The translations under genes and the position numbers were made by a program. 64,000 bases of DNA from Gracilaria domingensis (lineage: Eukaryota > Rhodophyta > Florideophyceae > Gracilariales > Gracilariaceae), in contig VCMS01000134.1 in assembly GCA_022539475.1 (NCBI GenBank), positions 1 to 64,000 on the forward strand, in the 5' to 3' direction. Shown here one piece after another: positions 12,429-23,559 of the stretch (within the stretch, counting starts at the first letter, position 1; each line of letters starts with the position of its first letter). A model generated the notes under the pieces. That model made no database searches. It saw nothing but the letters and a program-made list of their open reading frames with translations, and was not told the DNA's origin.

Positions 12429-13137
12429 TATCAGACAGTCCCTAATAGGAGGAGGGTAACAATCCCCATCACAAAAAGAAATGGGCTAAGGACCAGGGGC
12501 ATGTCCCTTAACCTAACTGATCACGTGACATGCAGTGAATTAGGGCTGCCTCAGAACACCTCGAGGGGGGAACGATTGGTAGGGTTTTCATGTATTTGGA
12601 TTTGTGTCCCCTAGTCTTACGCTTCTATTTCTTTTAGCAGTAATCGCTTGATGAATCCCGTTGAAATTCCGTGCAGAATGTACATAATCCCCGAGCGCCA
12701 CGAAACAGGTCTCAGATTGAACTCGTTTTGAGTTCCCTCCCGCTGTGGAAAAATGAGAGCAAGAAGTGATCTATGGATAACTAGTGAACCAGATGGTGAG
12801 ATACAGAAAAGGGCTCAGTAAGAATAGTTCCTACCAAGCAAAAGTTTGGATGTGAATGATTAGTAAGGCAAATGGCTTTCTGCACGCGAACATGTGATAT
12901 GTCTTCAGACCGCACGCTGGTTACATGCTGTTACCCGTTAGTTACACACAGACGTTTCTGCGAAACTGCACTGGAATTGAAGGTTCGATATGTCTATATT
13001 AGCAGCGGTCCGCGCTCGTTTTACTACCTTCGCCCCAGACTAGCACTACTACCACCAGCCCACGATTTTATTAAAAGTTTTGTGCTTTGTCGCATTCCGT
13101 TCCGGCAGTAAGGCCTTGTGCAGTGTCAGGAATGGGT
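12429..13137. other. No gene seen
   Basis: AT-leaning sequence with only short frames lacking recognisable domains. It ends at the GAATG duplication of the next element. Confidence 0.5.
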
Positions 13138-13142
13138 GAATG

Positions 13143-13354
13143 TATGGAATATTATTATTATACTATGAAAGGAATGCATCTCTCGCTACATACATTTGAT
13201 TATTATGACTAGATATTACATGGCCTATTACGTGCCTACCAGATTTTTATGCGGTCCTCTTCGCTCTATTTATTCGTAGTATAAAAGGGATAGAACTGGC
13301 TCTGGGTCTACCAACCAAGCCAATCCAAGCCCAATTAAAACCACCATCTTTATA
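13143..13354 (+). repeat. Left LTR of the small element
   Basis: 212-bp repeat containing a TATA-like GTATAAAAGG near 13278, preceded by GAATG. Confidence 0.7.
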
Positions 13355-14582
13355 GTTATGGGCCCTCATCGCAAGATTGGTTGCCCCTCTATTCGATCTT
13401 GCCGCTAGCACTAAAGTTGTTTATGTCAGTATTCTATTTAAGATTTTTTGTTCGAATTATGCCGCAGCCCCAACGTTCTAAATACAGCTGGGATATCAAA
13501 TCGCCACCGTGGACAGATGGAATTGGCAACCAACGGCTATGTTATGGCTCCGTTTTTTTTGGAGAGAATTTCAGTATGCCTTGGATACATCAAAAAACAA
13601 CAAAATTCCAGCAAAATTGCAAACAATTGTTTTATTATCTCAACTAGAAGGTCGGACTTGGCACTTGGCATCGCAATTAGAAGTGCAAAAACTCAAAACT
13701 GAAAATGGGGCAGTTATTTTGGCTGAATGCATTTCTAAACAAGATTCTCTCTCACGCATTACGGACACCTATGAACGATTTCGAAAATTATTACGAACCC
13801 AAAGAGAACATCGAGAGCCATGTCACATTTTTTTAACAACGTTTTCAGGCAGCTGTTTGTCGACTTTATGACACATTTGGTGCTTTTTGTTTCGCAGATG
13901 AGCTTTTAGATTTTATTTTACTGTAAAATTCTGATATATCTGTAACGCATCAACTGTCTATTTTGGCTTCCGTCGTGTGGAGCAGGGGGGAGAAGGGAGA
14001 CGCAGTGAGCTTCAACCAGACGCCTGCCTGTTGTTCAGGGCGCGTTAGGTCTATTCGGACGCCTTTATACCGCATAGCAAACACCGAAGCGCGGTGATAC
14101 TTGCGTCATCGAACGTACTCGTCTAACGTATGCTAACGTGAGCTACTGCGACCGTAGACGTGTCTACACTGGACACGCAAATGCGCACTGTCAATATACC
14201 TCACGTAAGGCACAGCACGACACGTCGCACCTAAACAAAATAATGAAATTAATCTTAAGAAGGATGATGACTCTAAAAAGGATATTATGAGTTAAATTAA
14301 TTATGATGATATTGCATCTCTCAATCGAAGTTCAGATAAAATGATGGAACAAGAATCCAAGAACAATTTAGCCTATAGTTCTAACGTTCGAGGACGGTTA
14401 CCGAAAGATGAATTTGAAAACTTAGAGAAGACCTCGAAGTGTCATCGATGCCATGGAACTAGACATTGGGCTTATCAAGCATCTAAATGCCTATCCCACT
14501 GTAGTGCTGTCAGCTGCAGATGACAGTCACAGAGGGTCACGATAACACCTCCGCAGTGCCAGCTTGTGGAACACATGCACTG

Positions 14583-14664
14583 GAGCGGCCATAGCTCAGT
14601 CGGTAACCACCTTCGTGTGCTTTTTGTGTGAGCTCGGGGTCCTGGGTTCGAGCCCCAGCTCTGC
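14583..14664 (+). ncRNA. tRNA-like sequence, probable SINE head or tRNA pseudogene
   Basis: An A-box-like ATAGCTCAGTCGG begins at 14591 and a B box GGGTTCGAGCCCC at 14644, about 53 bp apart as in Pol III promoters. The B box sits in a perfect T-arm (CTGGG, loop TTCGAGC, CCCAG). The acceptor and anticodon stems do not pair well, so it is not a working tRNA. It is nested inside the small LTR element, which suggests a tRNA-derived SINE or a tRNA pseudogene. Confidence 0.45.
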
Positions 14665-14900
14665 TTTGCTCCCCTCACGGTTCACCACACCCACCCTCGG
14701 AATCCGAAATTTGATCGGAATACACCGACTCCGAAAGCTCCATAACCGTCTGACAATAATTGTATCACTTTTCATTAAGGTATTTCGCTTTTGGATTTTA
14801 TGTTTGCTTCATTACGATATTGATATTGGAATTGATTTTATTGTGGAACTTAAAGACGAGAAATGTTGGAAATACTTTAGTTTCACCGAAAAGGAATTAG

Positions 14901-15109
14901 TATGGAATATTATTATGCTGTGAGAGGAATGCATCTCTCGCTACATATATTTGATTAATAGGACTAGATATTACATGGCCTATTACGTGGCTACCAGATT
15001 ATTATGCGGTCTTCTTCGCTGTATTTATTCGTAGTATGAAAAGAATCGAACTGGCTCTGGGTCTACCAACCAGCCCAATACAAGCCCAATTACAACGACC
15101 ATCTTAATA
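14901..15109 (+). repeat. Right LTR of the small element
   Basis: 209-bp direct copy of 13143-13354, followed by GAATG. Confidence 0.7.
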
Positions 15110-15114
15110 GAATG

Positions 15115-16111
15115 CACAAATTGCCTGAGTGCAAGAGCGCCAAGTATGAGCCAATCAGAAGGCCCAAACTTTGAATAGGATGACCCCAGATCGTCCTTTT
15201 TAGAGCGAACTTCAGAGCTTATATGTCCTCTAACTCCAGCTCCAAATCTCATTACGTCTCCTCTCATCACAAGGCAGCCATGGCGAGCATGACGCAAAGT
15301 CAGAACGCCGCTCCATCAGCGGCAATTTCTGCTTTTACCGCCGCATTTACCTTCATGAAAACTATACGCAAACCATCTTGTGTCCATAGACGCCGCTTTC
15401 ACATCCCAAAAATTAAACCAAAGTCTCTTCTGCATCTCTCTTTATCCGAATACACACCTTTGCAGCTCTTGCTTGAACGCAGCACAGATTATGAATTTCC
15501 GTCACCACCAACTTTTCACGCAGCGTCTTTCTAAACAACTTGCGTTTTTGCTTAATAAAAAGCGCAAGGACAGAACACTCGGTAGTCTATACTGCCGTTG
15601 TCACGAAACACGAAAACGCAAATAGCTAATGAGCTTAATCGATATGCTCGGACTGCATTTCCATTATTGCAAATCTGGAAATTAAATTAATAGCTTCTGT
15701 CCATTCTTCGGCAATTTGCTCGGCTGTATGAGTGTGTGGCTTGACTAGTCTTTTTGTTCTGACCAGATATGACTAGAAACCAAGCATCGGTCATGGTACA
15801 GCAAGGTAATCACGTAGGTTTCCCTTATGTTGTCGGCTTTTTTTCTTACTCAAAGTTTTTCTGAGTACAACCTAGGTAAAACGGTAGGATGCTGCTGTAT
15901 CAAGCGGTGGTTTGATTCTACTTATTCTGTTAAAGCTTTGGCATGTGGTGGGAGCAGTGTCGTCGCTATGGGACGCACTGAACGCGTCTGGTTGTGGCCG
16001 ACGGTGTATCAGAACCATATCGGCGAGTGCCTGTTCTGTGTCTCCGAACTACCCAAACATTAAAGATCTCCAAGAGAGCGACACGAGAGTGATCAATAAG
16101 TCTTGGTTTTT
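15115..16111. other. No supported gene
   Basis: Short frames only. One of 103 codons from the ATG at 15223 is Ser- and Lys-rich with no known domain, and I do not call it. Confidence 0.4.
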
Positions 16112-17103
16112 TGTAGACACGACGAGCTTTGGTGCGTGTAGTTTAGGGTGCTGGAACCTTCCACGTGTTTTCATGATCCTGGGTCTTGTCGAAGTACACG
16201 TTTGAGACGTGGCGTTTGTGCACAATGTGTACAAGTTTACAACGTGTTTCCATGTACACGTTGGACTACAAGAGCTCGAGGCATCAGGTGCTCCCAATCG
16301 CTCGCGCCAGAAACTCGAATTTGTTCGAAACATTTAGACCTTTTCTGGAACGTACGTCTTTGTGGTAGCCGACTCTATGGCTGCCCAATCACGTGCCCAC
16401 CAACGAGCTCTAGCAGTACACTGCGCATGCCACCAAGGTGGTGGCACCAACGCGTTGCACCAGTCGCCCCGCGCCGCGCACCCGTCAAACTGCGCCGGAG
16501 CGCAAGCGCCGCCGACTGCAGGGCACAAGTCGCGCGCGCAGCGCCCCAAGCAGCGTCGTGGCGGCGCGCCGCCGCCGACGCATTCTCAGCCGGGCGAGAG
16601 CGCGCGCGCTGCGCTTCCCCCCGCCGCCCCCCGCCGCGGAGACGCGCGCCAGGTCGCGGCCGCCCCTCCCGCCGCGCCCGCGCAGCGGCTGTGCGTCGCG
16701 GCCGCCCCGGCGCTGGCGCCGCGCGACGCGGCGGTTGGCAGCGTCGTGGCGCGCCGCGCCGCGCCGCGGACGCACGCTGCGTGCGTTGAGCAGCTGCGCG
16801 CGCGGCATGCGGCGCCGGCGGCCACGTGCGCCGGCGCGCGGGCGGTTTCGGGCTGCGCGTGCGCGGCGCGGATTGCGTGCGCGAGCAGCGCGCACAGCGT
16901 GGTCCGCGCGGCGGTGCAGAGCAGCGCGGTGAGGCGGCGGCGCGACGCGTGGACGAAGGGCAGCGGCCGCGAGCAAGGTGGCGCGCAAGGCGGCGCGGAA
17001 GACGTCGAGCCGTACGACGTCATCGCAGCGAGAGCGGCGCGGCGCCCAACGGGCGTGGTGCGCGTGACGGAAAAGGCGCGGAGCGCTGCGCTTGCATCTT
17101 TTG
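16112..17103 (+). repeat. GC-rich dispersed repeat, left part (interrupted by element 2)
   Basis: From TGTAGACACGACGAG onward this stretch matches the reverse complement of about 41.75-42.43 kb, including the run ending GAGCCGTACGACGTCATCGC. 16440-17040 is extremely GC-rich, which keeps nearly all frames open, so the long frames here are not genes. The repeat resumes at 27699 on the far side of element 2, and together the parts appear to be one older copia-related unit. The final TTTTG (17099-17103) is the target duplication of element 2. Confidence 0.65.
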
Positions 17104-18723
17104 TGTGGACGCCATTTTTGGGGGAAACAGCGCGGGTGGTGACAAACCCAAGGAGAGCGACACAATAAATGCTCGAGAGTACCAGCCCAAAAGGGGCGAC
17201 AAGGTAACGTAGCTCAGACGCCTGCAGGAGCAGACAAGATAACCCCAAGATAGTAGAAACTCTCCGCTAACAGGACGCGGGGAGAGTAATTAAACGAGGA
17301 TATGGCTCGGCACCTGATGCCGATTGCCAACACAACAACAGAACGCGCGGCCAACACACCAAAACACCAAGGCTGTCCGCGGAACAATAGAAGGGGCAGG
17401 GCTAAAGCGTTCGATCCTGTCGTCGATACCACCATAAACCTAACAACCAGGCGAGGTGGCGACAGGAATGGAACCAGTGCAATTCGTAACACTGCCCACG
17501 TCCGTCCGAGAGAACGGGGATGTAGATATGATCGCAATGTGCGGACGAGCCCAATGGAGAGCAGCACAAGGCGACTGTGTAGGGAACGGCGGGAGACCGG
17601 GCCGCCGGGAATAAGGAAATGTAGGGGGAAAGGTTGGTGGCAGGGAGGCGCAGACTGCGCTGAGGGGAGATGGGATTGCCAAAGGAAAGAAGGTTGGTGA
17701 CGACGGAAAGGGAGGAAGAAAGGCGAGAGAGGCAAGGATGGGGGGGATCGTCGAGGGGGAAAGTGGTCTGCCCCCGTTGAGTTGGCGACGAACGCCCGAA
17801 CTCGGGGGTTTATATCTACAATTCTTGTGGTTCGTATACCCTAAGTTGTAACTTGCTCACCCTCTAGTCGTAAATACCCTAGTGCTGCTCACCATCTATA
17901 GCATGTAGTGATGTCAACTTACGACCCTCTATTATGTAGGTCGATAGTTGGCCGTTGGTGATCTGGTGCTCCAGTCATGGGGGGGTGTCTTGGGCATTGT
18001 CACATTGGGGTGTTAATTTGTTCATCTGTGCTACCGAATGCCAACTCAAGGTCCGAGTGTGTCGCCAGGCGCAGCGTGCGAGTAGCGTCACGGCAGACAG
18101 CGGGCGAGCAATGGATTTGCACGGGCAGCACGCGACGCGCAGTGGAGGCGCGCGACACCCGCTAAGGTCATGATGCGGGGCGCCCAAGCGCGGCGGCGGC
18201 GACGATTCTTCTTGCGGCGGCGCGGCGACGACGGTGCTTCTCCCTGCGGCGGCGGCGACTCTTCTTCTTGCAACGGCGCAGTGGCGGCGACGCTTCTTCA
18301 TGCAGCGACGCGACGGCAGCGACGCTTCTCCCTTCGGCGGCGCGGCGGAGGCGACGCTTCTGCCTGCGGCGGCGCTGCGCCGGCGGCGCTTCTTCATGCG
18401 GCGGCGCAGCCGCAATTTGCGCGTCCGTCGCGCCTCGGCGGCGCGACGCGCGCAACATCCAGCTTCAGCGCCGTCGCGCCTCGGCGGCGCGAAGGGCGCA
18501 ACGTCCAGCTTCCGCGCCGTCGCGCCTCGGCGGCGCGACGCGCGCAACGTGAAGCTGGGAAGCAGGAGGGGGAAAGTGCAGCTTCTACGCTGCACTTTCT
18601 TTATCTCCCTGGCGAGATATGGGAAAAGTCCTGGAGGGGGTGTGCTGGGAAGTTTCAGAACAAAACAATTCTTTTGGGGGTGTCCCAAGGACGGCGAGTC
18701 ACCCCCTAAGAAACGTCACCACA
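17104..18723 (-). repeat. 3' LTR of element 2
   Basis: 1620-bp LTR. It matches 25819-27698 apart from fewer copies of a 46-bp GC-rich unit (two at 18457-18548) and the absence of the long palindrome seen in the other LTR. Open frames inside it reflect GC-rich repeats. Confidence 0.9.
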
Positions 18724-18738
18724 TACTCCCCCACTCAG
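18724..18738 (-). other. Polypurine tract of element 2
   Basis: Read on the minus strand, CTGAGTGGGGGAGTA lies immediately before the 3' LTR start TGTGGTG. Its position and purine richness fit the plus-strand primer site. Confidence 0.6.
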
Positions 18739-18772
18739 CAGTCGCTACGCCTGGGCGACCAAGAAGGTAGTC

Positions 18773-19789
18773 TTATGATGAAGTTGTTATAGGTCCATCT
18801 CTTGATACCTCTTCCGTTGTGTACCGAAATGGATAGGGTGGTTCCGGGTACTCGGGATCCGGTTCAAAGTCAATGGAGAACTCTTCGAAAGCCTCGATAC
18901 GTCTGATGTAATCCATAACTTGGTCTTCGTGGGTAGTTGCAGGAGGTAGGTATCCGTACCTCCCGATCACGTAATGATAGATGAAGTAGATCATCTCATT
19001 TGGGCTCCATCGGTTCATTTGCGGATAGAGCCTCCTAGCCAACCGACCAAGCATCAAATGCGAGTGATGGGTAAAGTACTCACCGTAGATAAGGTAAATA
19101 CTTAAACAGAGGTGAAAGAAATTCCACACGATGCGATGCTTTTCCCAGTCTTCACAATCAAGTGAAGAAAGCCAGTCCTCAAGCCTACGACCACCAATTT
19201 CCATTTGCAGATAGTTCACGTCTTCATTATAGACTTCGTAGTCAACAATTATTGGCATTGCAAGAAAAGCCGTCGTTATTGGTGTGGTGTCTTCAATCTG
19301 GAGTGGAGGAGGTACGTCACCGCGATCTTGATCATATGCCAGATCGACCTCGAAAGCCTCTCCAGCTTCAATCCGCTGCAGGAAGCTTGACACTTCTACT
19401 CCGTAAGTTCTTTGCGGTGGAAGATGTCCATAGCGAGCCACTGCAAAGTGGTAGTAGTAGAAGACAAATTGCTGACCCACAAGCGGTATAATGAAAGGGT
19501 TCACTCTTCCTGTCAATGAGACCAGCTTAGTTAGAAGACCCTCGGTTATGTAGGGTTCATGTCGTTTGAAAGTTCCAAGATAAACATGTAGTAGGTTCCA
19601 TGCGACCTTCTGTAGATCGTTCGTACTCGTGCTGACCGGGGAAAGCCATTCAGAGAGTCTCCATCCAGCCACAATTACGCTCAGATAATCAGCAGGGGGT
19701 CTGGTTGGGTTTGGATCCTCTTGTAGCACGACGGGGCATGCCACTTCGGGCTGATTATTTATTTCATATCGTACTGTTCTCGGGATCAT
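18773..19789 (-). CDS. Extra ORF of element 2: tandem ~120-aa novel domain
   Basis: A 338-residue acidic protein taken from the ATG at 19789; the open frame extends further upstream over the integrase end in another frame. It consists of two copies of one domain, about residues 35-154 and 193-312. Paired motifs are WRLSEWLSP / RRLEDWLSS, WNLLHVYLG / WNFFHLCLS, YHFAVARYGHLPP / YHYVIGRYGYLPP and IEAGEAFEVD / IEAFEEFSID. There is no signal peptide or clear membrane span, so it does not look like an envelope. The C-terminus is Pro/Glu-rich. I recognise no family. Its position after integrase fits an accessory gene of the element. Confidence 0.7.
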   Translation of the reverse strand: MIPRTVRYEINNQPEVACPVVLQEDPNPTRPPADYLSVIVAGWRLSEWLSPVSTSTNDLQKVAWNLLHVYLGTFKRHEPYITEGLLTKLVSLTGRVNPFIIPLVGQQFVFYYYHFAVARYGHLPPQRTYGVEVSSFLQRIEAGEAFEVDLAYDQDRGDVPPPLQIEDTTPITTAFLAMPIIVDYEVYNEDVNYLQMEIGGRRLEDWLSSLDCEDWEKHRIVWNFFHLCLSIYLIYGEYFTHHSHLMLGRLARRLYPQMNRWSPNEMIYFIYHYVIGRYGYLPPATTHEDQVMDYIRRIEAFEEFSIDFEPDPEYPEPPYPFRYTTEEVSRDGPITTSS

Positions 19790-19799
19790 ATGCCTTGGT

Positions 19800-22700
19800 C
19801 TAGGACGGTAAGTTCTTAAGCGTCTCGCGAATGCCCCTTCTCGACATACGTCGGAGTGGAGAAACCAACATGTACCGAGAATGATTAGCTCGAACGACGT
19901 GGCATGGTCCATAGAACCTCGATTTGAATGATGGACATTTCACCGAAGGATTAAGGGCTTTACCACGCAGTACCAGTACCTGGTCTCCAACAGCGAACCG
20001 ATGTCCACGGCGCTCATCTTCTTGACGGTGAGGCTGCTGCAATACCCTTGTGGCCCTCCCAAGAGTGGAGGCTTGTAGTTCCACCTCACGATGATCAAGT
20101 GACGGCGTGGCTATCAGGGAAGGAGGATCTGATGGATGCATTCGGGGCCGTACTCCATACATGAGCTGAAATGGAGAATATCCTTCGGCCATTTGTCAAG
20201 TGCGATAACCATAGAGAACCTCCGGGAGTACTTCATCCCAACCAGAGTTCTGATCGTGAATCGTTTTCGCGATCGCCCTCTTCATCGTCCCTACCATTCT
20301 TTCTGCGCGTCCATTAGACATAGGTGCATATGCGAGCACCGGTTTGAGAGTGATATCATGACGCATTAGATAAGCTTGGACACTTGACGCGAGAAAGGAG
20401 GTAGCGTTATCGGAGACAATCATGCCGGGGTAGCCGAAGGGTGTGATGATCTCCCTTCTAATAAAGTTGACTACGTCGACTGCAGTAAAAGTTCGAGTTG
20501 CCACGGCGATCGGCCATCCCGTGAGGTGCTCGACCCCGATGAGCAAGAATCGGCTTCCGTTCCTCGTCAGCCTGAGGGGTCCGGCAAAATCAATTGAAAA
20601 CGTGTGGAAGATTTCCGTCAGCGGGGCTCGTTGCCCCGCTCGGTAAGCAAGAAAAGATCCCATGAACTGGCAGCCATCACAACTCTTGACGTAGGTTGTG
20701 ACATCAGAGTGAATATTGGGCCACCAGAATCGATCAATGACGTGCCTCCTGAGTGCCCTGACATCCCAGTGTCCCACATCGTCATGAAATGTTTTCAAGA
20801 GTTTACGACTTTCATTGACGTGAGGAAGGATCCGTAGCCCGGACCCCATTCTGCGATACAATTGCCCATTCCACACGGTGAAATTCTTAGAATTCCTTTT
20901 GATCGCTCCTCTGAGGCTGGAGTTGGGCTCATCGACCGGCAGGTCACTCAGATATCGACCAATATTTGCATAATAGGGTTCGAAGCCTGAGAAAGCTCCG
21001 CATGGAGGGGAAGAAACAGTAGGCCCCGCCTCCGGAGCACAGTGCTCCTTCTTCGTGGAGTAGCGAGAAAGATAATCAGCAGCGCAATTCTTATCCCCTG
21101 AGCGGTACACAACCTCAAACTCGTATTCAGCCAGGAAATCGAGCCACTTGGCCAATCGCCCATGTACATCCCTCTTCTGAAACGCATACTTCAGCGCCTG
21201 ATGGTCTGTAATCAATTGAAATGGGTTTGATCCAAGAAGGTATAGTCGAAATTTTTTGAACGCGAACATGACAGCAAGCGCTTCCTGCTCACAAACCGCG
21301 TAGTTCCTTTCCGCTGCAGTCATATTCTGGCTGGCATATTGAATTGGGTGAAACATGCCATCAGACTTCTTCTGAGCGAGAACGGCGCTTAAGGCAACTG
21401 AAGAAGCATCGGTTTCGACTCGAAACGGACTGTTGAAGTCGGGAAAGGCCAACGCTGGTGGACTGGTTAGCTTCTCTTTCAGGTCTTTGAAGGCTTCAAC
21501 CATCTCGTTGTTGAACACTAGTTTCCGATTTTCGGACGTTGCTGCATGGAGAACTGCCGAAGTTTTGGCAAAGTGCTTGATAAACCGGCGGTAGTAGCCA
21601 GCAAGCCCAAGAAAGCTCCTCAGTTCAGTGGTTGTCTTAGGGATCGGAGCCGCCTTGATGGCCTCTATTTTCTTCACGTCCACTGCAACTCCGCTCTGGT
21701 CGACAACATGTCTGAGCAGTTCAATCTCGGGATGGGCAAAGTCGCACTTAGAGATCTTCAGCTTCAACCCATGGGAGGCAATTGTCCTTAGTACCAACTT
21801 GATGTGCTCGACGTGATCCTCTAAGGTTTTTGAATAGATGACCACATCGTCCAGATAGACCCTTACAAACGGATACTTATTGAGGATAGAGTCCATCATT
21901 CTTTGGAATGTAGAGGGGGCGTTCATCAAGCCGAACGGCATGACCTCAAACTGATAGGTTCCTTGACGGCAAACGAAGGTGGTCATCTCCTTACACTGGG
22001 TTGGCATTCTGATCTGCCAGTACCCAGAGAAGAGGTCGAGCGTAGTGCAAAACGAACAGCCGCCCAAGTTATCAAAGATTTGTTCAATATGAGGTAAGGG
22101 CCATCTTTCCGCTTTCATAACTTGGTTCAGAGCTCGGTAGTCCACACAGAACCTTGGCTTGCCATCCTTTATGGTCGCAATGACGATCGGAAAGGACCAT
22201 GCCGATGTACAAGGTTTGAATATGCCAGCGTCAAGCATCTTGCCGAGTTCCTTCTTGACGACTTCATTATGTCGCGGCGGACGCCTACGAGCTCTTGAGT
22301 GTATCGGAATCTGGGTCGTCAGTGAGAATTCATGCATGACTGGTACATCTGCCGGTCTAAGATCGTACAAAGACCAGGCGACCACATTAAGGTCAAGTAA
22401 AACATGGAGTAGTTCCTGTTGCTCCCCGCTGAGCAAGTGTGAAAGCCTTTTGAGGATGACTTCTTCGTGACTCGTGTCAGAAGGGTAATCTCTTCGATCC
22501 AGTATACGACCCCTGCCATCAGTCGCGACAGGATTTAACAGGTAGTAATCGATCTTAGGAGCGGGACACGCGACAGTCGGCTCACTATCACGTGAACTAG
22601 AGTGTCCTTCACCAGAGCCAGTTGTACGCGGCTCTGTTTGCGAGGGGTCGGGTTGATCTTCTAACTCTCTAACAGGTGGTGGGGGGACCTGCGTCGAGAA

Positions 22701-23450
22701 CTCTTCTTGAGGAAGCTCTTCCTCGAAAGCAATCACGTAACGGCCATCGTCATCCTCCTCCAGTAGCCCGGTACGACCAAAAGGCATGTTGTGCACGCCA
22801 GGGTGAGGGGGATACGCTGGAGTGGGTAGAGGGTACCGAATCTGGACACGAACCAAAAGAAAGTCGCTGATAAGTTCCCCTTCTTCAGGTGGTAGTATAG
22901 TGACCTTGTCCATAATCGGGGTTGTGAGGACAGGGTCGCGGTAGAGAGGGGTACCAGACAGCTCGACTTCTTCTGGTGAGTAACCATCTTCATCTTCTTC
23001 ATGATCATCTTCATTTCCATCATTCGCCACTTTCTCTTCTACTTCTACTTCTGCTTCATGAACTCCTGCTTCTAGTTCTACACAATCTTTATCTTCTTCG
23101 TCGTCCCTTCCAGAATTCCTCTCTTCAGCTTCTCTATCGTTGTCAGATGACAAGAGGGGAGGGTCAGGTGGTTGAAGGCTAGTGTCTGTCATGGAACTCT
23201 GAAAAGGCGAGGGATTCGCGGCGTGATAGACCGAGTGGTGTTGATCGTCATTCGGCTCAGCTAGACCGCTCAGTTGGTTATCGGCCTCATCGTTACTGTT
23301 GTCAAGACTTATAACCATCACATGGTCTTCATGGGCTTCACTTTGCGATGGGACCGCGAAGGGTTCTTCATCAGCCGGTGTGGGTATAGGCCAGCCTACT
23401 CCGAAACGAACCACTGGTTCGGAACCGTTATTCAGCTCCAGGACACCCAT
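19800..23450 (-). CDS. pol: pol region of element 2 (RT, RNase H, integrase)
   Basis: A long polyprotein region. An N-terminal acidic linker is followed by reverse transcriptase (CVDYRALNQVMKAERWPLPH, FEVMPFGLMNAPSTFQ, VYLDDVVIYSKTL), RNase H (VETDASSVALSAVLAQK, LITDHQALKYAFQKRD), then integrase with a zinc finger (HWDVRALRRH...CDGC) and core motifs (FSIDFAGPL, IVSDNATSFLAS, NGRAERMVGTMK). A basic C-terminal segment (HRFAVGDQVLVLRGK, FKSRFYGPCHV) resembles the GPY/F module. The enzymatic part is a single long open frame; integrase reading changes once towards its end. Confidence 0.9.
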
Positions 23451-23559
23451 TTCTCCGTACGGGAGTTCAGAGGTGTGTGGATGAAGTTGTTCTCTGTCCG
23501 GTGTCTGAGGATAACGACGGTAGACGCGAAAGATAAGATAAGATAATCAGGCTGTCGTC

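Larger units (their letters stand above)
13143..15109 (+). mobile_element. Small deleted LTR element, Ty1/copia-like gag remnant, no pol
   Basis: Two direct repeats (13143-13354 and 14901-15109, about 210 bp, roughly 93-94 % alike by eye) flank 1.5 kb of sequence. The 5-bp duplication GAATG occurs at 13138-13142 and 15110-15114. The termini read TATGG...ATA, not TG...CA. Inside are remnants of a copia-type gag: a helical region around 13450-13870 (LEGRTWHLASQLE) and a zinc-knuckle-like KCHRCHGTRHWAYQ near 14440. No protease, RT or integrase is seen, so it is a non-autonomous, old and broken copy. Confidence 0.7.

Noticed and set aside
16362-17248. Several 200-270-codon frames on both strands
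   Set aside because: The sequence is extremely GC-rich, which removes stop codons in all frames; the same happens in the paralogous repeat at 41.8-42.2 kb.
17955-18770. Frames inside the element 2 LTR, repeated at 26.6-27.7 kb
   Set aside because: They are produced by the GC-rich array and occur in both LTR copies; composition explains them.
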